Source: Lachnospiraceae bacterium
GTDB lineage: Bacteria; Bacillota; Clostridia; Lachnospirales; Lachnospiraceae
Assembly (NCBI GenBank): GCA_014804655.1
Contig: JAAUZK010000008.1
Span: forward strand, 53,108 to 99,029
Length of the DNA: 45,922 nucleotides
Direction: 5' to 3'
How positions within the stretch are numbered: the stretch's first letter is position 1; every line of letters begins with the position of its first letter. The translations under genes and the position numbers were made by a program. Of the stretch, positions 25,295 to 33,388 are shown piece after piece. The notes below the pieces were generated by a model. That model was given only the letters and a program-made list of their open reading frames with translations, did no database searches and was not told the DNA's origin.

Positions 25295-26206
25295 GTGGAG
25301 AGATTGGTTAGACTGAAGAGAGATGTGAAAAAGCAAAAAAGCAGTGCAAAAAGTCATAAGGATACGAGGGCATTCTTTCTGTTTCTGGCACCGAGCCTAT
25401 TGGGAGTGCTTATATTTGTGCTGCTTCCCTTTTTGGATGTGTTCGGGCGGTCTTTTAAGACGGTGGTAACGAGTCAGTTTGTGGGATTTCAGAATTATAG
25501 AACCATTTTTGCTAATCAGGCATTTCGGCTGGCGGTAAAAAATACATTCCGTTTTACGCTTATATGTATTCCGCTGCTGGTGGTGATCGGCCTTATGATT
25601 GCGTTGCCGATCAGCAGGCTCAAAAGCGCCGGGACGATCAAATCACTGTATCTGTTCCCGCTGGCAATGCCTACGGCGACGATCGTCATTGTGTGGAAGA
25701 TGGCCTTCTATAAGCAGGGATTCCTGAATCTGGCGTTGACGAAAATGGGAGAACTGACAGGCTTATGGGGTGAGATTCATACGGATTATCTGGGCAGCAG
25801 CGCTTCTTTCTGGGTATTGGTATTCAGCTACATATGGAAAAATACGGGCTATACAATTGTGTTGTGGCTTGCGGGGATTCTGGGGATTCCGAATGAGATG
25901 CTGGAGGCGGCGAGAGTGGACGGCGCTTCCGAGAGGCAATGCTTTTTTAGGATCGTGCTTCCGAATCTGAAAGGGAGTTTGTACACGATTGTTATCCTCT
26001 CATTCCTCAATTCATTTAAGATATACAGAGAAGCTTATCTCGTGGCCGGAGCATACCCGGAACAGGATATGTATCTATTGCAGCATTTGTTCAATAACTG
26101 GTTTGTGAATCTGGATTTTGACAAGATGGCGGCCGCAGCGGTGTGTGTGGGCGGATTTCTGTTTGTGGTTATTATGCTGTTGCAGAGGATGTGGGACTCG
26201 AGATGA
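25295..26206 (+). CDS. CUT1-type ABC transporter permease (MalF/UgpA-like)
   Basis: The product is up to 303 residues with six predicted membrane segments, starting with LFLAPSLLGVLIFVLLPFLD. The cytoplasmic EAA loop that contacts the ATPase is present: EMLEAARVDGASERQCFFRI followed by VLPNLKGS. The N-terminal 25 residues are lysine-rich. The start is a GTG at 25295; a TTG at 25304 with GGTGGAG before it is an alternative that loses three residues. It follows the second solute-binding gene by 15 bases and is separated from the second permease by a 58-bp palindrome. No ATPase gene is present in the locus; in this group of bacteria CUT1 importers often share one MsmK-type ATPase encoded elsewhere. 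Confidence 0.92.
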   Translation: MERLVRLKRDVKKQKSSAKSHKDTRAFFLFLAPSLLGVLIFVLLPFLDVFGRSFKTVVTSQFVGFQNYRTIFANQAFRLAVKNTFRFTLICIPLLVVIGLMIALPISRLKSAGTIKSLYLFPLAMPTATIVIVWKMAFYKQGFLNLALTKMGELTGLWGEIHTDYLGSSASFWVLVFSYIWKNTGYTIVLWLAGILGIPNEMLEAARVDGASERQCFFRIVLPNLKGSLYTIVILSFLNSFKIYREAYLVAGAYPEQDMYLLQHLFNNWFVNLDFDKMAAAAVCVGGFLFVVIMLLQRMWDSR

Positions 26207-26210
26207 ACAA

Positions 26211-26268
26211 GACATGAAGTTATACTAAGGCACCAAAGGACGGTGCCTTAGTATAACTAAGTCATGTC
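26211..26268. repeat. 58-bp bulged palindrome, single copy
   Basis: It begins GACATGAAGTTATACTAAGG and ends with TAACTAAGTCATGTC; the inner bases (GGCACC and GGTGCC) pair perfectly around AAAGGAC. It begins five bases after the stop of the first permease and precedes the second permease, so it could form in the polycistronic mRNA and affect relative expression. Confidence 0.9.
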
Positions 26269-26332
26269 TGGAAGAATGCCGCTGGCGCGTGCATTCTTCT
26301 GGGGGTGAGAGATAGATATAACAGAAAGGATA

Positions 26333-27217
26333 ATGAATCGAATGGGTTTACATAACTTCCGGATACAAGGAAAAGATATTAAGAAAGGGATCACGGTTTT
26401 ATTGATTATGATTCCGACGCTTTTGGTGTGTCTGCCGATTGTTTTGCTGGTGACGGGATCAGTGATGAGTAACGGAGAACTACGACAGCATTTGTCACCG
26501 GTTTTTTCGGATGCGTTGGAATATATCAGTTGGAAGATTGTGCCGGATTATCCGACCTTTGACAATTATAGTAAATTGCTTTTCATGACACCGCAGTTCT
26601 TCGTTCTTTTTTGGAATTCCATTAAGATGGTGGGATGTATCCTGTTAGGGCAGCTTTTAGTAGGCGTTCCCGCGGCGTGGGCTTTTGCGGTGTATCAGGT
26701 GAAGGGAAGCAGAGCGCTTTTTGCGCTTTATATAGTGTTGATGCTTCTGCCGTTTCAGGTTACGATGCTTTCCAGTTATCTGGTGCTTAATAAATTGGGA
26801 ATGCTCAATACGCAGCCTGCGGTGATTTTGCCGGCAGTGTTCTCCACGTTTCCGGTATTCCTAACATACGGAGGATTCCGGTGTATCCCTATGCAACTTA
26901 TGGAAGCGGCGCGGATCGACGGGGCAGGGGAGATACGAATCTTCTGTACAATCGGGCTTCCACTTGGAAAAAGTGGATTATTGTCTGCCATAGTGTTAGG
27001 GTTTTTGGAATACTGGAATATGATGGAACAGCCTATGGCATTTCTGGAAGATAAGTCACTGTGGCCGCTGTCGCTGTATTTGCCGGAGATCACGTGGGCA
27101 CAGGCGGGATATGCGTTTACGACTTCGATCATCACATTGATTCCTGCGGTATTCGTCTTCGTATGGGGACAGGATTATTTAGAGCAGGGAATTATTTTTT
27201 CGGGACTAAAGGAATAG
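26333..27217 (+). CDS. CUT1-type ABC transporter permease (MalG-like)
   Basis: A 294-residue second permease with six predicted helices. The first follows a basic start (TVLLIMIPTLLVCLPIVLLV). The EAA loop reads QLMEAARIDGAGEIRIFCTI with GLPLGKSG, in the usual place. A conserved LLPFQVTMLSSYLVL and the C-terminal GIIFSGLKE also match the MalG group. It probably pairs with the permease at 25295 to make the import channel for the propeller-fused lipoproteins. ATG at 26333 follows AGAAAGGA. The gap of 126 bases from the first permease, filled by the palindrome and a GC-rich patch, is longer than usual for such gene pairs. Confidence 0.92.
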   Translation: MNRMGLHNFRIQGKDIKKGITVLLIMIPTLLVCLPIVLLVTGSVMSNGELRQHLSPVFSDALEYISWKIVPDYPTFDNYSKLLFMTPQFFVLFWNSIKMVGCILLGQLLVGVPAAWAFAVYQVKGSRALFALYIVLMLLPFQVTMLSSYLVLNKLGMLNTQPAVILPAVFSTFPVFLTYGGFRCIPMQLMEAARIDGAGEIRIFCTIGLPLGKSGLLSAIVLGFLEYWNMMEQPMAFLEDKSLWPLSLYLPEITWAQAGYAFTTSIITLIPAVFVFVWGQDYLEQGIIFSGLKE

Positions 27218-27229
27218 GAGGAGAGAACG

Positions 27230-28540
27230 TTGGAGGGTAACAGGAAAAAGAAGATCATAGTAGGTTTCTTTGTATTTCTTGGGCTTATGTGGCTCTGTAC
27301 GGTCGTATCAAAGAGTATATACGCGTCGGAGCTTCCGATCGTTTCTACGGAATCGATTGAGAAGAAATATGTGGAGCATACGGTGCAGGCAGATGGTATT
27401 GTAGTGGCCGGGGATAAAAATTCCGTGACTGCACTGAGTGGACTGCGGATTGATAAGCTGGCGGTGCAGGTGGGCGATCAGGTGGAAGAGGGAGACGTGC
27501 TTTTTACGATAGATATGGACGACCTGACGGATATCATAGATGAAAAGCAGACGGCAGTATCCAAATTACAGACACAGATCAACACACTGGCGCAGAATGA
27601 GGAACTGGCAAGGCAGAAAAGAGAGTTGGAAGAGCAGCGCGCCAGAGAGGACTACGACGCTACGGCGCGGCGCGAAAATACGTTGGTAGGAAGGGAATTG
27701 GAAGAACTTAATAAGGCCGAGAAAGATTTAGAGAATCATGAAGGCGGAGATGATGAGGCGTTGAAAGACGCTTTACAGGCGGCGGCCTATGCGGAAGCCG
27801 ATGCAAGATGGCAGAGAGATACTAGCATGAAAGAGGCAAGCCGCAGGGTGGAGGATATCACCGCACCGGAGAGTGCGGATTCCACGTTGACGGTAAGCCG
27901 TCTTGAACTTGAGGACATGAAAGAAGATCTGGCACGCTTTCAGGCGGTTAAGGATGCAGAGGGGCAGATCAAGGCGGAGCGTGGCGGATTGGTGACGGAC
28001 ATCTTTATCAGTGCAGGCGGCAGGACGTCTGATTCGGCGGCCATGCTGCTTTCGGATGATTCTGTTCCCTGTCAGTTTAAGACGATTCTCACACAGGATC
28101 AGAAGAAGTATGTGTCACTGAATGATACAGTGTCACTTAAGTTGGACGGTAGCAGCAGGGACAAGGAGGCAGCCGTGGATTATCTGTCTGAGAGCAGTAC
28201 CATGCCCGGAAGTTATGAGGTCTATGTTAATCTCCCTGAAGGAACCGGAATACCGGGAATGTCGGGCACAATGAGCCGTGCGGAGTCAGGAGAGAAGCAT
28301 TCCTGCTGTGTCACGCCGGCAGCTGTGTATAAAGAGGGTGTCAGAAATTATGTCTATGTGGTCAAAGAGCGGGATGGTATTCTCGGCAAAGAATATTATG
28401 CGGAGCAGATCAATGTGAGAGTTCTGGATGAGAATGAAAGCTGGGTTGCATTAGAGGGAGCACTGGACGATGACAGTATGGTTATCTCTTCTTCCACGAA
28501 AGAGTTGAAGAACGGAGAAGTTGTGAGGTTGTCGGAATAG
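27230..28540 (+). CDS. HlyD-like adaptor protein in an importer operon
   Basis: A 436-residue single-pass membrane protein. It has a lysine-rich start (NRKKKII), a transmembrane helix at about 8-27 (VGFFVFLGLMWLCTVVSK), a half lipoyl domain (SGLRIDKLAVQVGDQVEEGD, about 65-85), a long coiled coil (about 100-250, rich in Glu/Arg/Lys), then a second half lipoyl domain (GLVTDIFISAGGRTS), a beta-barrel region and a C-terminal membrane-proximal domain. The start is TTG at 27230, with TAGGAGGAG overlapping the stop of the preceding permease gene, so translation is coupled. HlyD/MacA proteins normally serve exporters; here no exporter permease or ATPase is next to it. It may form an outward extension to the lipoproteins, or pair with an exporter elsewhere. 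Confidence 0.87.
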   Translation: MEGNRKKKIIVGFFVFLGLMWLCTVVSKSIYASELPIVSTESIEKKYVEHTVQADGIVVAGDKNSVTALSGLRIDKLAVQVGDQVEEGDVLFTIDMDDLTDIIDEKQTAVSKLQTQINTLAQNEELARQKRELEEQRAREDYDATARRENTLVGRELEELNKAEKDLENHEGGDDEALKDALQAAAYAEADARWQRDTSMKEASRRVEDITAPESADSTLTVSRLELEDMKEDLARFQAVKDAEGQIKAERGGLVTDIFISAGGRTSDSAAMLLSDDSVPCQFKTILTQDQKKYVSLNDTVSLKLDGSSRDKEAAVDYLSESSTMPGSYEVYVNLPEGTGIPGMSGTMSRAESGEKHSCCVTPAAVYKEGVRNYVYVVKERDGILGKEYYAEQINVRVLDENESWVALEGALDDDSMVISSSTKELKNGEVVRLSE

Positions 28541-28566
28541 TATAAAGTGAACATAATATAACGAAT

Positions 28567-28617
28567 AAAAATCAGGAAAAATTTTCGCATATCGAAGATC
28601 TTCCTGATTTTTGTTTT
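28567..28617 (+). terminator. Intrinsic terminator of the propeller-SBP/permease/HlyD operon
   Basis: AAAAATCAGGAA and TTCCTGATTTTT form a stem with an internal AT-rich loop, followed by TTGTTTT. It begins 27 bases after the adaptor gene's stop. Confidence 0.85.
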
Positions 28618-28679
28618 CTCGAAACTTTTACTCAAGTTTGAAGGTTATTGCAAATATGCATAAAACATATATAAAAATA

Positions 28680-28734
28680 AGTGCTCAATATCGTTCGAAA
28701 ATTACTATAATAAAGAACGGTATTTTTAAGCACT
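28680..28734. other. Inverted repeat in the intergenic region before the HelD-type gene
   Basis: AGTGCTCAATATCGTTC (28680-28696) pairs with the region from GAACGG (28715) to AGCACT (28729-28734), with two small mismatches and extra bases. The loop contains TATAAT (28706-28711). The rest of 28618-28842 is AT-rich with another TATAAT at 28824. No pairing -35 of good quality was found for either. Confidence 0.5.
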
Positions 28735-28848
28735 ACTGTAGTATATAGTCTACCACATCACAAAATAAAAGTCTAGTAATTTTTTGTATTCCCTTTACAA
28801 TATAACTTGTCGATATAACCGGTTATAATTTGCAGAAGGAGGTTGTAC

Positions 28849-31800
28849 ATGGGCACACAGCACAAACAGAAGAACAGGGATCTGTCGAGGCAGGCAGAGG
28901 AGAATTATCTGGAACAGACACTTGATGTAGTGAAAGACAATCTTACGAATTACGGGCGGGAAGTGTCGCGTATGCAGGAAGATATCGATGAGATGCTGGC
29001 ACATTATCATGATAATGACGTGGAAGTATTAACGATTCTGAACAATACCGTGACTATGCATGACCATATGAAGCGGGCACTTTTACGGAATGAAAAGGCA
29101 CTGAATAAGCCATACTTTGGCAGGATCATTTTTCACGATGAGGCGCTTGATAAGGAAGAGTCCATCTATATCGGCAGAGGCGGGATATCTAAGGATACGA
29201 CTCACTGGATGGTAACGGACTGGCGTGCGCCTGTGGCGAATGCATACTATGAAAACGGTCTTGGCAAGTGCAGTTATGAAGCACCGGGCGGTACAAGGAT
29301 ACAGATCGATTTGGAAGTGAAGCGCACCTATGAGATTGAGTCGGGCAGGCTGTTGGATTACTTTGACAGCGAAGTGATCGCCAATGATGACCTGTTGACG
29401 AAATATCTTGCCAAGAATAAACAGGCGGTCTTAAGTGAGATTGTTGCTACGATCCAGAAGGAGCAGAACGAGATCATTCGGAAGTCTCCATATCACAACA
29501 TGATCGTACAGGGTGTGGCGGGATCGGGAAAAACTACCGTGGCGATGCACCGGATTTCCTATATTCTGTATAACTATGAGGAGCGCTTTAAGCCGGATGA
29601 TTTCTATATTGTAGGGAGCAACCGGATATTACTTAACTATATCACGGGCGTTCTGCCGGATCTGGATGTGTACGGCATACGGCAGATGACGATGGAACAG
29701 CTCTTTGTCAGGCTTTTGTATGAGGAGTGGGATGATAAAAAGTATCGCATCAAAGGTACGAATGCGGGTAGAAAAGGTGACAGCATAAAAGGCGGTTCCA
29801 TGTGGTTCAAAGATCTGGAAGAGTATTGCCGTAAGTTGGAGTGTGATACCATATCCTGTAAATCCGTTTATCTGAATCCGAGACAGTTCGTGGAAGGAAT
29901 CCGCGACGGTAAGATCGGTGTGTTCGATGAGAGCGGCGGACAACCGGCTGATCCCCGGAATTTGGTCTGCCTGATCGAGGGTGACGCGGTGGAGCGATAT
30001 ATTCGGCAGAATCCTACCGTGTCTGTGCAGAGTAAGATCAATATGCTAAATACCCGCCTGCGGGGAAAAATCAAAGAAGAGTTTCTCGGAAAAGGCATTA
30101 AGTATACGGAGGCCGAGCGTAAAGCAATCTTAAAAGCATATCACGGACACTATGGCGGCAGAGTTTGGAAACAATCTATTTATGAGATGTATCGGGATTT
30201 TTTGCTGAAACAGAAAGAAAAAGGATATGATGTCAATATACCGGATGTGGAATTCAATGTCTATGATCTGGCAGCGCTTGCCTATCTGTATAAGAGAGTG
30301 AAAGAAACCGAAGTGATTAGTGAGGCACACCATATCGTCATTGACGAAGCGCAAGATTTTGGGATGATGGCTTATCTCGTGCTGAAATTCTGTATCTATC
30401 GATGTACCTATACCATTATGGGCGATGTGTCACAGAATATTCATTTTGGTTATGGTCTGAATGACTGGGAAGAATTGAAAAATCTGTTTCTTGCGGATTC
30501 CATGGACAGCTTCGGTATCTTAAAGAAAAGCTACCGCAATACGGTGGAGATATCCGACTTTGCTACGAACATACTGCATCACGGACGGTTTTCGATCTAT
30601 CCCGTGGAACCGATTATAAGGCATGGCAGTCCGGTACAGGTTCGGCAGACCTCGGACGGACAGTCCATGATCCGCGAAGCGGCAGAGATTTGCAGGAGAT
30701 GGCAGACGGGTAACAATGCGCTGGAAACGATTGCAATCGTCTGCAGGGATCAGGAGGAGGCTGCGGTTGCGGCGCAGGAATTATCGCAGTATATAGACGT
30801 GATGGAAAGCGATCCGGAGAAGACGGAGTTCGGAAGCGGTATCATGGTGCTTCCGGTGGAGTATACCAAGGGGCTGGAATTTGATGCGGTATTGATCTTA
30901 AATCCCTCACGGGAAAAATATCCCACGGATGACGGACATGCGAAGCTACTCTATGTGGCGGCAACCCGTGCACTTCATGAACTGTGCGTGCTCCATACCG
31001 GAAACCTGACGGGCTTGATTGCAGATCCGGTTCCTGATCGCGGCGATGTCGGGAAAAGTGTTGTGGATTCGACATATATGACAGGAGTGTCAGAGAATAT
31101 AAAGGAGAAAAACGCCGGTCCTGTTAGTGGAAACGTCAAAAAACAGGCTGTAGCGCAGAGAGTAGGGGAACCTATAAAATCGGATAAAGCGTCTAAACCA
31201 ACTGCGATGCCAAAATCAAGTACAGGCAGAACCCCACAGGAAGACACTACAACAAACCTTAAGACCGATGCAGATCATGGTAATCGGATTGCAATGAAGC
31301 AACAGGAAACAGAATCCCAGTATACCTTCGGCGACATGCCGCCGACCGAAAAACTGAGTCCGCCCGGACACGGCAAAATTGATCTGGCAGTGAAGTGGGT
31401 TACGAAGCAGCAGGATGGGCTGTATCTGCATAGTCGGTATGGAGTTTTGCGGTTAAGTCCGATCGGAAGTGCCATTGTCAGGGTGACTTTTGCAAAAGGC
31501 GGACAAATCGTTGACCGGATTAATGGCAAGATTGCTGTGCATTCCGTAGACAAAAGATGGATGTACAAGGAATCCGGCAGCACGGTAGATCTTATGACGG
31601 ATGAGCTATTTGTGCAAGTGGATAAGGGAACAGGCGCGATACGCTATATGACGCGGGATAAGAAATTATTGCTGACAGAACGCAGTAAAGAATGCCGCCA
31701 ATTGGAAAGCACCACAGACGGAAGATTCAAAACGTGGCTTTATCTTGACTGGCAGAAGAAGGAGACGATATATGGCATGGGTGCCGGAGAAAGTGCAGGC

Positions 31801-32049
31801 ATGAATCTACGAAAGACTGCCCGTTATATTTCCCATGGAAATAATATCGGCGAACTGCCGTTTATACTGTCGGATCAAGGGTATGGGATGGTTCTGGCGG
31901 CAGACAGTCCTGTTATGTGCTGCGATATACCGACCTATGGGTCCTACCTTCATACTGAGAGTGAGGAACAGATGGATTTCTATTTCATAACCGGAAAGCG
32001 CCAGAATACAATTATGAACGCTTATGCCTATCTTTGCGGGAAGCTGTGA
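28849..32049 (+). CDS. helD: HelD-type superfamily 1 helicase fused to a GH31 N-terminal-like domain
   Basis: The product is 1066 residues. Residues 1 to about 735 match the UvrD/HelD group: an N-terminal helical arm region, Walker A GVAGSGKTT near 220-229, motif II VIDEAQDF near 495-502, EYTKGLEFDAVL near 670 and LLYVAATRALHELCVLH near 700. HelD proteins bind RNA polymerase and release it from DNA. A low-complexity linker (about 737-840) follows. The last ~225 residues resemble the N-terminal beta-sandwich of GH31 alpha-glucosidases/xylosidases: IYGMGAGESAGMNLR, PFILSDQGYGMVL and MDFYFITGKRQNTIMNAY, stopping just where the GH31 barrel would start. ATG at 28849 is preferred over TTG at 28843, which abuts AGAAGGAGG. 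Bacillus HelD is about 774 residues, so the extension is an addition. Confidence 0.85.
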   Translation: MGTQHKQKNRDLSRQAEENYLEQTLDVVKDNLTNYGREVSRMQEDIDEMLAHYHDNDVEVLTILNNTVTMHDHMKRALLRNEKALNKPYFGRIIFHDEALDKEESIYIGRGGISKDTTHWMVTDWRAPVANAYYENGLGKCSYEAPGGTRIQIDLEVKRTYEIESGRLLDYFDSEVIANDDLLTKYLAKNKQAVLSEIVATIQKEQNEIIRKSPYHNMIVQGVAGSGKTTVAMHRISYILYNYEERFKPDDFYIVGSNRILLNYITGVLPDLDVYGIRQMTMEQLFVRLLYEEWDDKKYRIKGTNAGRKGDSIKGGSMWFKDLEEYCRKLECDTISCKSVYLNPRQFVEGIRDGKIGVFDESGGQPADPRNLVCLIEGDAVERYIRQNPTVSVQSKINMLNTRLRGKIKEEFLGKGIKYTEAERKAILKAYHGHYGGRVWKQSIYEMYRDFLLKQKEKGYDVNIPDVEFNVYDLAALAYLYKRVKETEVISEAHHIVIDEAQDFGMMAYLVLKFCIYRCTYTIMGDVSQNIHFGYGLNDWEELKNLFLADSMDSFGILKKSYRNTVEISDFATNILHHGRFSIYPVEPIIRHGSPVQVRQTSDGQSMIREAAEICRRWQTGNNALETIAIVCRDQEEAAVAAQELSQYIDVMESDPEKTEFGSGIMVLPVEYTKGLEFDAVLILNPSREKYPTDDGHAKLLYVAATRALHELCVLHTGNLTGLIADPVPDRGDVGKSVVDSTYMTGVSENIKEKNAGPVSGNVKKQAVAQRVGEPIKSDKASKPTAMPKSSTGRTPQEDTTTNLKTDADHGNRIAMKQQETESQYTFGDMPPTEKLSPPGHGKIDLAVKWVTKQQDGLYLHSRYGVLRLSPIGSAIVRVTFAKGGQIVDRINGKIAVHSVDKRWMYKESGSTVDLMTDELFVQVDKGTGAIRYMTRDKKLLLTERSKECRQLESTTDGRFKTWLYLDWQKKETIYGMGAGESAGMNLRKTARYISHGNNIGELPFILSDQGYGMVLAADSPVMCCDIPTYGSYLHTESEEQMDFYFITGKRQNTIMNAYAYLCGKL

Positions 32050-32063
32050 TGCTTCCCGCAAAG
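32032..32063. terminator. Perfect 13-bp hairpin spanning the stop codon of the HelD fusion gene
   Basis: CTTTGCGGGAAGC (32032-32044) and GCTTCCCGCAAAG (32051-32063) are exact complements with the loop TGTGAT, which contains the TGA stop. No T run follows directly. It lies between two convergent genes and is a likely transcription end or mRNA-stabilising hairpin for both sides. Confidence 0.6.
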
Positions 32064-32086
32064 GGCGAATGCCTTTTACGACTTTG

Positions 32087-32881
32087 TTACAGATTTAATT
32101 CTTCGAGGAGTTTTTGCTGATAGTCGCGGTCTTTAGCAGATCTGACAACATCGTCCATTCGTCCGGATTCGATTAGCTTGATATTCAGTTGATTGATTCG
32201 GAACTGACCTTCATCACGTCCTTCATCACGAATGAGTTGTTCTCGTTCCCAAGATTTCATGTAACTGATGCCGACCTCCTTATTTTTCTTCAGTCTTTCC
32301 ACCATTCTGTGGATAGATTCTATATTCTGATTAGCGATATTATTCTGTGTGGTATTTTCTATATATTTTAGCATATCCTTTAATTCCTGACTAGGGTTTC
32401 CTTCTGTTCCTTTGGTGTAAAGAAATATTTTTTTGGCACCGTCATCATAGGGAAGTGCGGTGGCTTCGACACACTGGTTTTGAATGGTGTAAACCATGCG
32501 GTTTATGCCAAAAGGATCATAGGGCAGTATGATAATAATTATGACATTTTGCAATTTATTATATCCTAGGCCGCTTGCTAAGAGCTGTGTATCGATCAAA
32601 CCGTGGTAATACCGCATTCGTTTCGGAAGGCTTTCCTTCTCGTATTTATTATTTGGTTCTATATCATATATATCAGAAACGATCTGAGCATCGACAAGCG
32701 TCGTATCATATTCGGCAGAAATATCTTCTATGTAGGCATCCATGCGTATTCCGTGCCTGTCAGTGTCTATTCCGAGAATGTTTTTCTGTGGGATGACTTT
32801 GACCTTACGTACCGTTTTCCCCAAAATCGTACTGAGTAATATACGGGCAAATTCTTCTACGTCTTCTTTTTTGTTTGGCAT
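32087..32881 (-). CDS. Rpn/PDDEXK_2 family nuclease-transposase-like protein
   Basis: The product is 264 residues and resembles the Rpn (recombination-promoting nuclease)/PDDEXK_2 family. The supporting features are GIRMDAYIED followed by a core strand ending in VDAQIV, then the segment LPKRMRYYHGLIDTQLLASG and a hydrophobic strand (VIIIIILPYDPFG), and a C-terminal RDEGRDEGQ-type helical stretch common in these proteins. In the usual pattern the second motif is E-x-Q; here it is D-A-Q, which may weaken catalysis. ATG at 32881 has its nearest GGAG about 14 bases away. A better-placed ATG at 32888 is in another frame and continues as a basic peptide, so an A-run (six A) just after the start may hide a frameshift. 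Not part of an operon; its C-terminus faces the HelD gene. Confidence 0.75.
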   Translation of the reverse strand: MPNKKEDVEEFARILLSTILGKTVRKVKVIPQKNILGIDTDRHGIRMDAYIEDISAEYDTTLVDAQIVSDIYDIEPNNKYEKESLPKRMRYYHGLIDTQLLASGLGYNKLQNVIIIIILPYDPFGINRMVYTIQNQCVEATALPYDDGAKKIFLYTKGTEGNPSQELKDMLKYIENTTQNNIANQNIESIHRMVERLKKNKEVGISYMKSWEREQLIRDEGRDEGQFRINQLNIKLIESGRMDDVVRSAKDRDYQQKLLEELNL

Positions 32882-32931
32882 TGGACATAGTTTTTCTCCT
32901 CACTGTGTTCATATTGTGTAGATAGTAAATT

Positions 32932-33099
32932 GTGAATCGTGGTGAAACACCGGAACTTCCTCTGGGGAAGCTTGTCACGGAAGAGACCGTGGTTTTAGAA
33001 ATCTGTAACTGCCTAAAGGTGACTGATTCAAGGCAGTTCAGAAATATGATTTTAGATATAGGATTACTATACTGTATTTGTAAAAAGATTACAATATAA
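32932..33099 (+). CDS. Possible small ORF or gene remnant (55 codons)
   Basis: An open frame from GTG at 32932 to TAA at 33097-33099 would encode a protein-like sequence with a PLGKLVTEETVVLEI stretch and a CLKVTDSRQFRNM stretch, ending KKITI. No ribosome binding site is visible and no family is recognised. It lies in the otherwise gene-free 32882-33388 region. It may be a degraded gene fragment or a chance frame; the opposite strand is also open here. Confidence 0.2.
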   Translation: MNRGETPELPLGKLVTEETVVLEICNCLKVTDSRQFRNMILDIGLLYCICKKITI

Positions 33100-33388
33100 T
33101 GTATTAAAAATTTTCCACAAAGGTGATGAGGCGGTTGATATTTGACTGGCGAATACCGAAACTCTTTTCCATTCTTTTTATTTCGTGCGTAAGATGATAA
33201 AATGTAAAAAGATTTATACTTCATATACCTATACGCGTAACAGTGAACATTGCCCATCATGCAACTGAAATCCCCGAATGCGTGATTGGAAAGCAGACAT
33301 TCTCCGATTACAATATACTTAACAAGCGATTTAGACATACAGGCATTATCTTATGGCTGAATCCTACAACGCAGGAAGGGAGAAAACC

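Noticed and set aside
18015..28540. Missing ABC ATPase as evidence of a broken importer
   Set aside because: CUT1 importers in Clostridia often share one MsmK-type ATPase encoded elsewhere, so absence here is normal.
32805..33338. 177-codon minus-strand frame upstream of the Rpn-type gene
   Set aside because: The translation has no family signature. Its last part is an alternative frame of the Rpn gene start; only the possible frameshift at the A-run was kept.
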